A stretch of 58,611 nt of DNA from Oscillospiraceae bacterium. Its GTDB lineage: Bacteria > Bacillota > Clostridia > Oscillospirales > Oscillospiraceae. Below the pieces are notes generated by a model. It had not been told where the DNA came from. It did not search any database and saw nothing but the letters and a program-made list of their open reading frames with translations. Within the stretch, counting starts at the first letter, position 1. Each line of letters begins with the position of its first letter. This document shows, one piece after another, positions 23,772 to 32,326 of this stretch. The position numbers and the translations under genes are program-made. The DNA lies in assembly GCA_016286665.1 (NCBI GenBank), contig JAEETX010000006.1, forward strand, positions 1-58,611, written 5' to 3'.

Positions 23772-24606
23772 GCTCGACCTCCCCGTATTCCAGGATCAGG
23801 AAGACCTGGCTGAGATTCTGCAGCTCCGCCGCGGGGGTGACGATGCCGTATTGCCCGTAGCCCGCTTCTTCCGTGCCGATGCCGCTGATCTTGCCGATCA
23901 CCAGCCCGGCGGGGTAGACGCCGCCGGCTCCGGAGGTCAGCACCGTGTCCCCCAGCTCCAGGACGCTGTTTTCAAAGACATAGGTCAGCTTCAGCTGCCC
24001 GGCGGTCATGAGGCTGAAATCCCCCTCCGCCACGGCGGTGAGGCCGGTGGAGTGGACCGTGGCACCCATGGCGGCCCGCGGGTCGACCAGGGTGCGCACG
24101 GAGCAGCTGTAAAGCCCCGCTTCCGTCACAACGCCCACCACGAAGCCGTTTTCCGTGATGACGCAGTCGCCCACCTCCACGCCGGAAAAGCTGCCCTTGT
24201 CCAGGTCGAAGGTGCTGCTCCAGTTACTCGAGCCCCAGGAGATGATGCTGGCGTCCAGCAGCACATAGTCCGTGTGGCTGCGTTTCAGCTCCAGCAGCTG
24301 CCGCAGCCGGTCGTTCTCCGCGTTGGCCCCCTGGCTCCGGCGCACCTCCGCGTCCATGTCGGCGATCATCGCCTTCAATTCCTCATTTTCCGCTTTCAGG
24401 GCTTCATAGTCCCGAAGGGCGGCGCGCACTTCCTCCAGCTTTCCCGCGCCGGAGGCGAAGAGCTTCTCCGCCGGGGCGGACAGGGTTTGAAAGCTGCGGG
24501 TGAAGATGTTCTCTCTGCCGGTGAGGCGGCCCAGAAGCGTGAAGATCAGCACGATCACCAGCGCCCCCAGCACCACCAGCCCGGTGGTTTTCCATACCTT
24601 ACGCAT
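23761..24606 (-). CDS. mreC: Rod-shape-determining protein MreC
   Basis: A 281-residue protein with an N-terminal membrane helix (VVLGALVIVLIFTLL), a coiled coil at about 60-105 (LEEVRAALRDYEALKAENEELK) and the extracytoplasmic double beta-barrel (SIISWGSSNWSSTFDLDKG; GVVTEAGLYSCSVRTLVDP). It organises PBPs along the MreB filament. The ATG at 24606 is chosen over an upstream in-frame ATG because it gives the standard MRK...membrane helix start and overlaps the maf end by only 8 bases. Confidence 0.92.
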   Translation of the reverse strand: MRKVWKTTGLVVLGALVIVLIFTLLGRLTGRENIFTRSFQTLSAPAEKLFASGAGKLEEVRAALRDYEALKAENEELKAMIADMDAEVRRSQGANAENDRLRQLLELKRSHTDYVLLDASIISWGSSNWSSTFDLDKGSFSGVEVGDCVITENGFVVGVVTEAGLYSCSVRTLVDPRAAMGATVHSTGLTAVAEGDFSLMTAGQLKLTYVFENSVLELGDTVLTSGAGGVYPAGLVIGKISGIGTEEAGYGQYGIVTPAAELQNLSQVFLILEYGEVEHEG

Positions 24607-25189
24607 CGTCCCCCCAGATCTCTGCGCCGAATTCGCGCAGCATCCGCCCCAGACGGCAGATGGGCAGGCCCACCACCGTGTAGAATTCTCCGTCGATCCG
24701 CTCCACAAACAGGGCGGCCATGTCCTGGGCCCCGTAGGACCCGGCCTTGTCCATAGGGGAGCCGGTGGCGATATAGGCCCGAATCTCCCGGTCCGTCAGC
24801 TCCCGGAACCACACGTCCGCGCTGGCATAGTCCGTCATGCTTCTGTCTCCCCGGCGCAGGGCCATACCTGTATAGACCGTGTGCTTCCTGCCGGAAAGGG
24901 AGCGGAGCATGCGGAAGGCGTCCGCCTCGTCCCTGGGCTTTCCCAGCACCGTTCCCTCCAGGGCCACCACCGTGTCCGCCGCCAGGATGAGACTGTCCGC
25001 CTCCGCGCGGCGGGCGGCGTCCAGCGCCTTTCCCGCCGCGATGTGCTGCACCGCTTCACTTACCGGCGTTCCCGGCGGCACCGGGGCTTCGCCGGCGGCG
25101 GGAAGGATCGTCAGATCGAAGAGTCCCAGCATTTCCAGAAGCTCCCTTCTTCGCGGGGAAGCGGAAGCCAGAATGAGTTTCGTTTTCAT
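24599..25189 (-). CDS. maf: Maf-family nucleotide pyrophosphatase
   Basis: A 196-residue protein with the Maf start LILASASPRRRELLEMLG, the catalytic LAADTVVALEGTVLGKP and the SGRKHTVYTG motifs. Maf proteins hydrolyse dTTP, UTP or modified nucleoside triphosphates and are linked to septation and cell shape in Firmicutes, where maf commonly precedes mreBCD. Its start lies inside the C-terminal end of the upstream U32 peptidase frame by 134 bases. Confidence 0.93.
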   Translation of the reverse strand: MKTKLILASASPRRRELLEMLGLFDLTILPAAGEAPVPPGTPVSEAVQHIAAGKALDAARRAEADSLILAADTVVALEGTVLGKPRDEADAFRMLRSLSGRKHTVYTGMALRRGDRSMTDYASADVWFRELTDREIRAYIATGSPMDKAGSYGAQDMAALFVERIDGEFYTVVGLPICRLGRMLREFGAEIWGDDA

Positions 25190-27233
25190 AGTAAAGTCCC
25201 TTGGTCTTGAAATTGGGCTGATAGCCGCCCCTGCCCAGATAGCGCTCCGCCGCGGAGAGGCACTCCCCGGCGTTTTCCGTGGTGAAAGCCAGGTGGAGAC
25301 ACCAGAGCCCCAGCTTTTCCAGGTCCTTGAGCCTGTCCCCCAAAAAGAGCTTGTCCGGGCTGTAAAGCCGGCTGCGGCCCATGGTATTCAGTACGGGGAA
25401 CTGCCGGCCCCGCCGGTCCCGCAGGGTGTCGGAGGCGGCCTCCGGCGCCGTCAGCGGCGCTTCCGAGGTGAGTAAAGGGAGCCGCCCGTAGGCATAGATT
25501 TCCGTGTCCATGCATTTGGCAACGCTGCCGATCTCCTCCAGAGTCAGCTCCGGGGACAGAAGCGCGGAGACAGCCCCCAGCTCCTTCAGCACCCGCAGGC
25601 TCCAGTCGTTCCACACCTGGAGACCCAGGCCGCAGCGGATGCGGAAGCCCAGCATCCCCGCGGGGAGAACGGCATTCCAGTTGCTTACCAGCACCTCCGT
25701 TACCTGCAGCTCCTTCAGCTGCTTCAGCCGGTCGAACAGCTCCTTTGCTTCATCCGCGGTGTACCGCTCCGGCAGCACGGCGCAGACGGAGGTGATCCCG
25801 TTTTCCCAGAAGGGGGTCACGGCCACGGGTTCCTTCAATAATTCCTCCAGGGGCACATAGAGCACCCTGGGCTTCAATGCCGCCAGAGCCTCCGAGAGCT
25901 GGGCGGTCCTGGTGACGGAGAAATTCAGGTCCGGCTTGGGATAGACCGCCTCGGCGCGCAGCAGCGGCGGCAGCTCGCCCACGCGCACGATGGGAGGCTC
26001 GCTGCGCTTTTCCGCCAGCCGGTTCAGGGCTTCCCGCCGCATCTGGCCGATGTCGGCGCTGCCGAGGTGCAGGCCGGGGTCCACCAGGGCTTCCGCTTCC
26101 GTGCACAGGAAGGGGGTGCCCAGGGTGTTGAAAAGCTGCGTGCGCAGCAGGGGAGCGGTGAGCTCCCGCTTTCCGCCCCCGGCGTTCACGGGGATGGGGC
26201 CGGTGGCCCCGGCGGTGTTGCCCTCGTTGTCGGCGGCCAGGACGCGGCTGAAGGCGCCGCGCCTGAGCTCCGCCGTGATGCGCACCGGCACCCGCTGGAA
26301 TTCGCCGCCCCCCGCCTCCGCGCGGATGGAACCCAGCGCGCCGTTTTTGCCGAAGCTGGGCAGCTTCCACTCCGACTGCGCGGGCAGCAGCGCTTCCTCC
26401 GGCCTGCCGATATACAGACTGTCGGTGACGCCCTCGGAAAAGAAGGTCTTCGTCAGCAGCGCCAGGTCCCGCCGGGAAGGAGGCTTGCCCTCCTTCAGGG
26501 CGCGGTGGAAAATGTCCGTCGTCATGGCGGCGCAGTCCGGCTTCTGCCCCTCGCAGCGAAGGCTGAGGGCGGCGAGCCCCATGGTGGAGAGCTCCGTGAG
26601 CTGATCCGCCAGAAGGATATTTTTCAGAGCGGGGCGTTTCTCCGCGTTCAGCCCCAGGCAGATATAGTGTTCCCGGCATTCCCGGCCGCAGCCGCTGCCC
26701 TCCCCGGCAAACGCGCTGAGACGGCAGGGACCCAGAGCGGGACAGACCCGGCCGCAGAGCACGGCCTCGGTCTCCGGCTTTGCGCGCTTGCAGAGATAGC
26801 GCATTTCGCCGCTGGTGAGCTGGGGCGGCAGCAGCAGCCGTCTTGCGCCCAGCGCCTCCAGCACCCGCGCCCCGGCAGCGTCGGTGATCTGGAAGCTCTC
26901 GGCGGCCTCCAGCGTCAGGTCCGGCAGCAGCAGGCGCAGCGCCCGCAGCAGACCGGGGTCCCCCACGCAGATGGCGCTTGCGCCGGCGCGGGCCAGCTCC
27001 AGCGCCGCGTCCACGGCGGAGCGGAAGCGGCTGCCGGAGGGGGATAGCTCCATGCCTGCGGAAATGCGGACGCCCCGCACGCGGCACCAGACCACCGCCT
27101 TTTTCAGTTCCTCCAGCGGCAGGCCGGCGACGCTGAAATCCTTCAGTCCGATGCGCACCGCGTCCGCCCCGGCCAGCACCGCCGCTTTCAGGGCCTCCGC
27201 CGTGGACACACATACGATCAGCTCCGTTTTCAC
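25056..27233 (-). CDS. U32-family peptidase / collagenase-like protein
   Basis: A 725-residue protein from a GTG with GAGGGGG in front. The N-terminal half is the U32 TIM-barrel-like domain (GADAVRIGLKDFS; GVRISAGMELSPSG) with a cysteine cluster (CGRVCPALGPCRLSAFAGEGSGCGRECREHY split across about 185-215) that may bind an iron-sulfur cluster. The second half holds a DUF3656-type insert and a second barrel-like part ending near YQPNFKTKGLYYE. Related proteins hydroxylate tRNA (TrhP) or hydrolyse peptides; which applies here is unclear. The last 44 codons run through the maf start and look like an extension after loss of the original stop. Confidence 0.85.
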   Translation of the reverse strand: MKTELIVCVSTAEALKAAVLAGADAVRIGLKDFSVAGLPLEELKKAVVWCRVRGVRISAGMELSPSGSRFRSAVDAALELARAGASAICVGDPGLLRALRLLLPDLTLEAAESFQITDAAGARVLEALGARRLLLPPQLTSGEMRYLCKRAKPETEAVLCGRVCPALGPCRLSAFAGEGSGCGRECREHYICLGLNAEKRPALKNILLADQLTELSTMGLAALSLRCEGQKPDCAAMTTDIFHRALKEGKPPSRRDLALLTKTFFSEGVTDSLYIGRPEEALLPAQSEWKLPSFGKNGALGSIRAEAGGGEFQRVPVRITAELRRGAFSRVLAADNEGNTAGATGPIPVNAGGGKRELTAPLLRTQLFNTLGTPFLCTEAEALVDPGLHLGSADIGQMRREALNRLAEKRSEPPIVRVGELPPLLRAEAVYPKPDLNFSVTRTAQLSEALAALKPRVLYVPLEELLKEPVAVTPFWENGITSVCAVLPERYTADEAKELFDRLKQLKELQVTEVLVSNWNAVLPAGMLGFRIRCGLGLQVWNDWSLRVLKELGAVSALLSPELTLEEIGSVAKCMDTEIYAYGRLPLLTSEAPLTAPEAASDTLRDRRGRQFPVLNTMGRSRLYSPDKLFLGDRLKDLEKLGLWCLHLAFTTENAGECLSAAERYLGRGGYQPNFKTKGLYYENETHSGFRFPAKKGASGNAGTLRSDDPSRRRRSPGAAGNAGK

Positions 27234-27347
27234 CGCCCCCTCGCTTCGCAGAATTCTCTAATTTTATTACTATACCATGTTCTGACGGATTTTCATAGAG
27301 GGAAGACGGGGTTTTTCCGCTGCTCATGGGAAAAAACTTATTCCATC

Positions 27348-27376
27348 TTGCAGGCTTTCCTTCCCGGCGGTATAAT
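27348..27376 (+). promoter_or_regulatory. Promoter of the dnaD operon
   Basis: TTGCAG (27348-27353), 17-base spacer, TATAAT (27371-27376), 39 bases before the dnaD start. The divergent U32 gene starts at 27233. Confidence 0.85.
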
Positions 27377-27415
27377 ACAAAACACGACATTATCCATGAG
27401 AGGAGGGGAAAGCCC

Positions 27416-28390
27416 GTGGCGGAAGAATACATCCTTGCCCAGCCTGCGACCATGACGCTGCGCGCCGAGGATGCGGACAGGCTGCTGGCCTTGGGCAGCG
27501 GCGACGCCGCCCTCCTCTATCTGTGGCTGCTGCGAAACGGCGGGCGCTACGACCCGGTTCGGGCCGCGCGGGAACTGCGGACTGCCGGAAGTCTGCCTGC
27601 GGCTATGGCCCTGCTCCGCCAGGCCGGGCTCATCCGGGGGGAAGCTTCCCCCGCGGTGCCCCCCCAGCCTCCGGTGCGGGAGGAACGGCAGGAATACACC
27701 GCCGCCGAGATCGCCCGCCTCGCCGAGAGCGATCCGGAGTGGAACCGGCTCCTGGATGAGACTGCAGACCGCCTGGGAAGGACCCTCAGCGGCGGAGATA
27801 TGAAGGTGCTTTACGGCATCTACACGGATGTGGGCCTGCCCGTGGAGGTCATCCTCCTGCTGCTGAATTACTGCTGCGAGAACATCGCCCGGCAGTATGG
27901 GGCCGGGCGGAAGCCGACCCTGCGGCAGATCGAAAAGGAAGCTTACATCTGGGGCAATCGGGAGCTGTATTCCCTGGACCTGGCGGACCGCTATCTCATG
28001 GAACGGAAAGCGCGGCAGGGGCAGCTGGGAGAAATCTGCGAGCTGCTGGGCATCCGCGGCCGGGCCCTGTCCCCCTCGGAGGAGAAATACCTCCTGAGCT
28101 GGCTGGAGATGGGCTTTGGGAAGGACGCCATCCTTCTGGCCTATGACAAGACCGTGACCAAGAAGGGGGAGCTTGCCTGGCCTTATATGAACCGCATCCT
28201 GGAAAACTGGCACGGCATGAAGCTCCACACCCTTCCGGAGATCGAGGCGGGGGACGTGCCGAACCGGCGGCGCGGGCAAGCCCCTGGAAAGACCGGGACA
28301 AAGGAATCCGCCGGCCCCACGGCGGAGGAATATGAGAGCATGCAGAGATATCTGCGGAAAATGGACGGAGGCGGGAACCGTGGCACTTGA
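27416..28390 (+). CDS. dnaD: DnaD-domain replication protein
   Basis: A 324-residue protein starting at GTG with AGGAGGGG seven bases upstream. Residues 1-75 are a winged-helix-like N-terminal domain, then two DnaD/DnaB2 domains; the second ends in WPYMNRILENWH, matching the conserved YIxxILxxW motif. It helps load the replicative helicase at origins and restart sites in Firmicutes. It overlaps the DnaI-like loader by 11 bases, which supports a shared role. Confidence 0.88.
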   Translation: MAEEYILAQPATMTLRAEDADRLLALGSGDAALLYLWLLRNGGRYDPVRAARELRTAGSLPAAMALLRQAGLIRGEASPAVPPQPPVREERQEYTAAEIARLAESDPEWNRLLDETADRLGRTLSGGDMKVLYGIYTDVGLPVEVILLLLNYCCENIARQYGAGRKPTLRQIEKEAYIWGNRELYSLDLADRYLMERKARQGQLGEICELLGIRGRALSPSEEKYLLSWLEMGFGKDAILLAYDKTVTKKGELAWPYMNRILENWHGMKLHTLPEIEAGDVPNRRRGQAPGKTGTKESAGPTAEEYESMQRYLRKMDGGGNRGT

Positions 28391-29378
28391 CGGAAAGATC
28401 CTGCGCAGGGCGCTGGAGCGCTATGAGGAGGCGGGCCGCCTCCGCAGCGAGAATACCCGCCGCCTGCGGGGGAAAATCTACGGCAGGGACCCCCGCATCG
28501 GGGAACTGGACGCGCTGCTGCGCGCCAGCGTGGCGGAGGCGGCGGCTGTGGCCCTGCGGGGCGGCGGCGACCCGGAAAAAGCCGTGGCGGCCATTCAGGA
28601 GAAAAACCTGGCATACCAGGAGGAACGCGCACGGCGCATCCGCGCCCTGGGCTACCCGGAAAAATGCATCGACGATGCGCCTGCCTGCCCGAAATGCAAT
28701 GACCGGGGCTATGTGGGCACGAAGCCCTGCGACTGTCTGATGCAGCTCTATCGGGAGGAGCAGCGCAGGGAGCTGAGCCGCCTGCTGGACCTGCAGGGGG
28801 AGAATTTCGGCGCTTTCCGCCTGCGCTATTACAGCGACCAGCCTGATCCGAAGACGGGGCGCAGCCCGCGGAAGCATATGGAGATGGTCTGGCACAGCTG
28901 CCGCCATTTTGCCGAGACCTTTGAGCCCGGCAACGCCAATCTATTTCTTACCGGCGCGCCCGGCCTGGGAAAGACCTTTCTCTCGGCCTGCATCGCCGGC
29001 CTTGTCTCGGAAAAGGGCTACAGCGTGGTCTATGACACGGCGGTGAATGTGGTCTCTTATTTCGAGGATGCCCGCTTCGGCCGCCGGGGAGATCCGGAGG
29101 AGGCAGAGGCGGACGCAAAGCGCTGCCTGCGCTGTGATCTGCTGATCCTGGACGATCTGGGCACGGAGATGAACACCAGCTTCTCCGTCAGCACGATCTA
29201 TGAAGTCCTGAATACCCGGCTGCGGGAGGGAAAAAGCACCGTGGTCTCTTCCAATCTCGGAATAGAGGAGATCGAACGCCGCTATTCTCCCCAGATCGCC
29301 TCCCGGCTGGCGGGTTATTATGGAGAGCTGAAATTCTACGGCAACGACATCCGCAAACAAATAAAGGCAGAGGGTTAA
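28380..29378 (+). CDS. dnaI: DnaI/DnaC-type helicase loader ATPase
   Basis: A 332-residue AAA+ protein. The N-terminal part includes a zinc-binding stretch CPKCNDRGYVGTKPCDC (about residues 102-118), as in DnaI, which contacts the helicase. The ATPase core has Walker A GAPGLGKTFLS, Walker B LLILDDLGTE and sensor I SSN. Start is GTG at 28380 with GGAGGCGGG upstream. It loads DnaB/DnaC helicase together with DnaD. The C-terminus has the loader box vicinity (ERRYSPQIASRLAGYY). Confidence 0.9.
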   Translation: MALDGKILRRALERYEEAGRLRSENTRRLRGKIYGRDPRIGELDALLRASVAEAAAVALRGGGDPEKAVAAIQEKNLAYQEERARRIRALGYPEKCIDDAPACPKCNDRGYVGTKPCDCLMQLYREEQRRELSRLLDLQGENFGAFRLRYYSDQPDPKTGRSPRKHMEMVWHSCRHFAETFEPGNANLFLTGAPGLGKTFLSACIAGLVSEKGYSVVYDTAVNVVSYFEDARFGRRGDPEEAEADAKRCLRCDLLILDDLGTEMNTSFSVSTIYEVLNTRLREGKSTVVSSNLGIEEIERRYSPQIASRLAGYYGELKFYGNDIRKQIKAEG

Positions 29379-29382
29379 GGGC

Positions 29383-30294
29383 ATGAGCATCATTGTGGCT
29401 GGCAGCGTATTCGTGGATATCAAGGGCCACCCGGAGGGGGTCTACATCCCCAACGGGCGCAACGCCGGATGGGTGGAGCAGGTCCACGGCGGCGTGGCCA
29501 GGAACATCGCGGAGGATATCGCCCGGGCAGGGGGAGACGTGGTCTTCCTGGGCCTGGTGGACGACAACGCCGCAGGCAAAGAGGTGACGGACCACCTGGA
29601 GGCCGTGGGCGTGGATGCGGGCCGCGTCCGCGCCGTGAAGGACGGGATGGGTATCTGGCTGGCCGTCTTCGACGACCGGGGAGACGTGGCCGCTTCCATT
29701 TCCAAGCGACCGGACCTGCGCCCCCTGCTGGACCTCCTGCGGGAGGAGGGGGACGAAATCTTCGCCGGGGCCGACAGCGTTTTGTTCGAACTGGATCTGG
29801 AGGAGGAGACCGTGGCGGCGATCTGCGCGCTGGCGGAAAAGCACGCCGTGCCGGCCTGCGCCGCCGTCAGCAATATGAGCATCGCCGCGCAGAGGAGCGC
29901 GTATCTGCCGAAGCTGCGCTGCTTTGTCTGCAACGACCAGGAGTGGGGCATGCTGGCCCCCGGACCCTGGGGGGACATGGAGCCGGAAGCAATGGCGCAG
30001 GCCCTGTCCGCGCCCATGGAGCGCCTGGGCCTGGAAGCGCTGGCGGTCACTTTGGGGAAGCGCGGCGCGGTCTGGGCGGAAGGAGGAAAGCACGGTTTCT
30101 GCCCGCCGGAGGACGTGCCGGTAGTTGACGTCGCCGGGGCGGGGGATTCCTTTTTCGCCGGGGTGGGTCTCGGCCTCAGCCTGGGCAAAAGTCTGGAGGA
30201 AGCCTGCCGGATCGGCAGCCGCATGGCGGGAAAGGTCATCGGCACCACCCAGAGCGTCTGCCCGCCCATGACGGCGGAGGAACTGGGAATCTGA
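29383..30294 (+). CDS. PfkB-family carbohydrate kinase
   Basis: A 303-residue ribokinase-like kinase. Motif 1 is HGGVARNIAEDIARAGGDVVFLG, and motif 2 with the catalytic Asp is DVAGAGDSFFAGVGLGLS near residues 248-265. It phosphorylates a sugar or nucleoside in the cytoplasm; in Firmicutes such genes are often pseudouridine kinases or 2-keto-3-deoxygluconate kinases. GGVARN and the NDQEWG segment resemble the pseudouridine kinase group, but no pseudouridine-5-phosphate glycosidase is adjacent, so substrate is open. It starts four bases after the helicase loader. Confidence 0.86.
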   Translation: MSIIVAGSVFVDIKGHPEGVYIPNGRNAGWVEQVHGGVARNIAEDIARAGGDVVFLGLVDDNAAGKEVTDHLEAVGVDAGRVRAVKDGMGIWLAVFDDRGDVAASISKRPDLRPLLDLLREEGDEIFAGADSVLFELDLEEETVAAICALAEKHAVPACAAVSNMSIAAQRSAYLPKLRCFVCNDQEWGMLAPGPWGDMEPEAMAQALSAPMERLGLEALAVTLGKRGAVWAEGGKHGFCPPEDVPVVDVAGAGDSFFAGVGLGLSLGKSLEEACRIGSRMAGKVIGTTQSVCPPMTAEELGI

Positions 30295-30308
30295 ATACAG
30301 ATGAAAGC

Positions 30309-30347
30309 ATCCCCCGGAAAGAGCGTCACGCTTTTTCCGGGGGATTT
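30309..30347 (+). terminator. Rho-independent terminator
   Basis: ATCCCCCGGAAA (30309-30320) pairs with TTTCCGGGGGAT (30334-30345), followed by a short T run. It ends the dnaD operon and faces the convergent serpin gene. Confidence 0.8.
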
Positions 30348-30361
30348 GTATGAACTGGGAT

Positions 30362-31651
30362 TCACGCGAGGCTGTCCACAATGCCGATAAAGAGGGGGAT
30401 GTTCGTCTCCGTGTCCAGCAGGAGATAGACGAAGGGGCGGTCCAGGACGACCTGGGGAGGGGGCTCATGCATGGCGGAGGCGGCTTCCATCACCGCACCC
30501 GTGACCGCGCCGGCCCGCGTCCCTTTTTCGTCCAGCTTGAGAAAGGTCTTGTGGATCACCTTGCTGAGATAGATATTGTCCCCGTTTTCGCAGGTCCCCA
30601 GGGCGGAGAAGTCCGCCAGGGAGGCGTCAAAGGCGTCGGTCATGCCCAGGGCCTGCAGGGCCTCCGGCAGCTCCACGGAATACGACGTCTCGAATTTGGG
30701 CGTCACGGTATCTACCTTAGTCTGCTTTGCCCCTTCTATCAGACCCAGCAGTTTATCTCCGGAGAGAGAAGCGACATAAGCCTCCAGCGCCGTTCCTTCC
30801 GCGGGCAGCAGGGCGGCGAAGGCATAGCGCCCGCCCTTGTAGGGCTTCATAAAACCGGCGGTGTCCTCGTCCTTCAAATAGACGAATTCGGAGGAGTGAA
30901 GAAAGGTCGCCTCCTGCTCGCCGCCCCTCTCCGGGTGGAAAACGCCGGGGCGCACATAGGATTCCCAATAGGGATGTTCCCACTCCGCCTCAAAGGCCAG
31001 GGCATTCACCAGCACCATCACCGCAGCATCCGACAGCCCGTCCAGGAGCTTTTCGATCATGCCGTGGGTGTGCTCCTTCACGAAGGCGTTGATCCGCTCC
31101 ACAGCGGCGGCGTCCAAGGGGCACTGCTCCACCGCCGCGCCGTAGCATTCCCGGTTGAGGCGCAGGAAATCCTCGGAGACCCGCAGGTCCGGCCGGTCCG
31201 CGATCCAGATGCCGTCGGCCACATGGAGCGCACCTTCCTCCGCCGCCAGGGCCGCCAGCCAGGGGCCGAGAAAGGTGTTCAGCGCATTCCCGGAAACGCC
31301 CAGGGCTGTTTCCATCTGGCTGCGGGTCTCCCCCTCCGCGCCGCCCAGCACCATGCCCAGGGCGCAGAGCACGGAAAGGGGAGAGAGGAGGCGGTTGGAC
31401 CCCGCCGTCTGCCGCAGCAGATCGGCGGCAAAGCCCAGGGCTGCGGCGGAGGCTTCTCCGGCCAGCGCCGGGTCGGGCGTCGCGGCGACGGCCAGCACCT
31501 CCGCGGGCGGCAGAGGCGCGCCCTGCGGGCCGGAAGCCGGGGAAGCGCCGGAGGGCGTTTCCGCCGCGGCCTTGCCGGCGCATCCTGCAAGCCCCGCCGT
31601 CGAAAGCAGCATGGCGGCGCACAGCAGGATGGAAATCACCTGTCGTTTCAT
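30362..31651 (-). CDS. Serpin-type serine protease inhibitor lipoprotein
   Basis: A 429-residue serpin with a lipoprotein signal (lipobox LAGC, Cys24), so it is anchored on the outer face of the membrane. Serpin core signatures are visible: NRLLSPLSVLCALGMVLGGAEGET, AFVKEHTHGMIEKLL, VLVNALAFEAEW, FMKPYKGGRYAFAALLP, and the C-terminal DRPFVYLLLDTETNIPLFIGIV. The reactive loop hinge starts E375-K-G-T. Counting from the hinge predicts Ala391-Ser392 as P1-P1', which suggests an elastase-like target. The hinge has Arg at P13 and Gly at P11 instead of Glu and Ala. Start fixed by GGGAGGGAA. Gut bacteria use such proteins against host proteases. Confidence 0.92.
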   Translation of the reverse strand: MKRQVISILLCAAMLLSTAGLAGCAGKAAAETPSGASPASGPQGAPLPPAEVLAVAATPDPALAGEASAAALGFAADLLRQTAGSNRLLSPLSVLCALGMVLGGAEGETRSQMETALGVSGNALNTFLGPWLAALAAEEGALHVADGIWIADRPDLRVSEDFLRLNRECYGAAVEQCPLDAAAVERINAFVKEHTHGMIEKLLDGLSDAAVMVLVNALAFEAEWEHPYWESYVRPGVFHPERGGEQEATFLHSSEFVYLKDEDTAGFMKPYKGGRYAFAALLPAEGTALEAYVASLSGDKLLGLIEGAKQTKVDTVTPKFETSYSVELPEALQALGMTDAFDASLADFSALGTCENGDNIYLSKVIHKTFLKLDEKGTRAGAVTGAVMEAASAMHEPPPQVVLDRPFVYLLLDTETNIPLFIGIVDSLA

Positions 31652-31748
31652 AACGGTTCCCTCCCGAAACAAAGCGTTTGTCCTCTTGGACGAAACCGGA
31701 AGGAAAAAGTTCCCCGCATTGTGGGCGCGGCAATTGCAGGGCGCGTCC

Positions 31749-31988
31749 TCACGCCTGTCCCGTGATCTGCGCCGCGATCTCGTCCACCAGCTTTTTCAGA
31801 GCAAGGAAGCTGCCCCGGTTCATGACGATGCAGGCTTCCTCGCTGACCACGGGCATGCTCACGTCGGTCATGCTGCCGCCGGTGACGCTCATTTTGTGTT
31901 CATTGTAAATGTGGGTGAAGGAGATGCTGACCTCCCCGGATTTCTTGTTGTTGGTGATGGAAGCGGTATTGCAGTAGACGGGCTTCAT
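31749..31988 (-). CDS. Small protein of unknown function
   Basis: A 79-residue protein with a strong AAGGAGGAA ribosome site and its own promoter. It has no signal peptide, membrane segment or cysteine pair. The middle (SFTHIYNEHKMSVTGGSMTDV) looks like beta strands and the end (SFLALKKLVDEIAAQIT) like an amphipathic helix. I do not recognise the family. It precedes the serpin by 97 bases on the same strand with no obvious terminator between, so both may share a transcript. Confidence 0.6.
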   Translation of the reverse strand: MKPVYCNTASITNNKKSGEVSISFTHIYNEHKMSVTGGSMTDVSMPVVSEEACIVMNRGSFLALKKLVDEIAAQITGQA

Positions 31989-32032
31989 GGCTCATTCCTC
32001 CTTAATTCGGGGCCTCGAGGGCCGGCGATTCT

Positions 32033-32061
32033 ATTGTACCTGTCCCGGCGCGAAATCGCAA
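32033..32061 (-). promoter_or_regulatory. Promoter of the small protein (and perhaps serpin)
   Basis: On the minus strand, TTGCGA (32061-32056), 17-base spacer, TACAAT (32038-32033), 44 bases before the ATG at 31988. Confidence 0.7.
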
Positions 32062-32072
32062 GCATACAGTGA

Positions 32073-32159
32073 GGTCATGTGAAAATAGTCATATCTTTTT
32101 GGAAATAGGTCATCAGTTTCACAAAAACTATGGCGAAGCAAGGGAAGTTGTGGTATGAT
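32073..32159 (+). promoter_or_regulatory. Putative activator-dependent promoter of the transporter operon
   Basis: A -10 box TATGAT (32154-32159) has no good -35 at 17 bases (TGGCGA). Upstream lie direct repeats GAAAATAGTCAT (32081-32092) and GAAATAGGTCAT (32102-32113), 21 bases apart or two helical turns, plus a third GGTCAT at 32073-32078. TGTGAAA (32079-32085) and TTTCACA (32117-32123) form a flanking dyad. This looks like an AraC- or response-regulator-type activator site. The rest of 31989-32326 holds a leader of about 160 bases with no other feature that I can see. Confidence 0.5.
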
Positions 32160-32326
32160 GCAGACTATACTTTAATAGGCTGCCGTAATAGACATTCTTC
32201 TGAAAAAGACGGAGATTCCAAAGCAATATGAGATTCCGGCGGAACAAAAACGCGCCGGCTTCGTCTGACAGGGAAGGGCAGAACGCGGAAAAGAAAAACG
32301 AAATTAAGATACATAGGGAGGCCACT

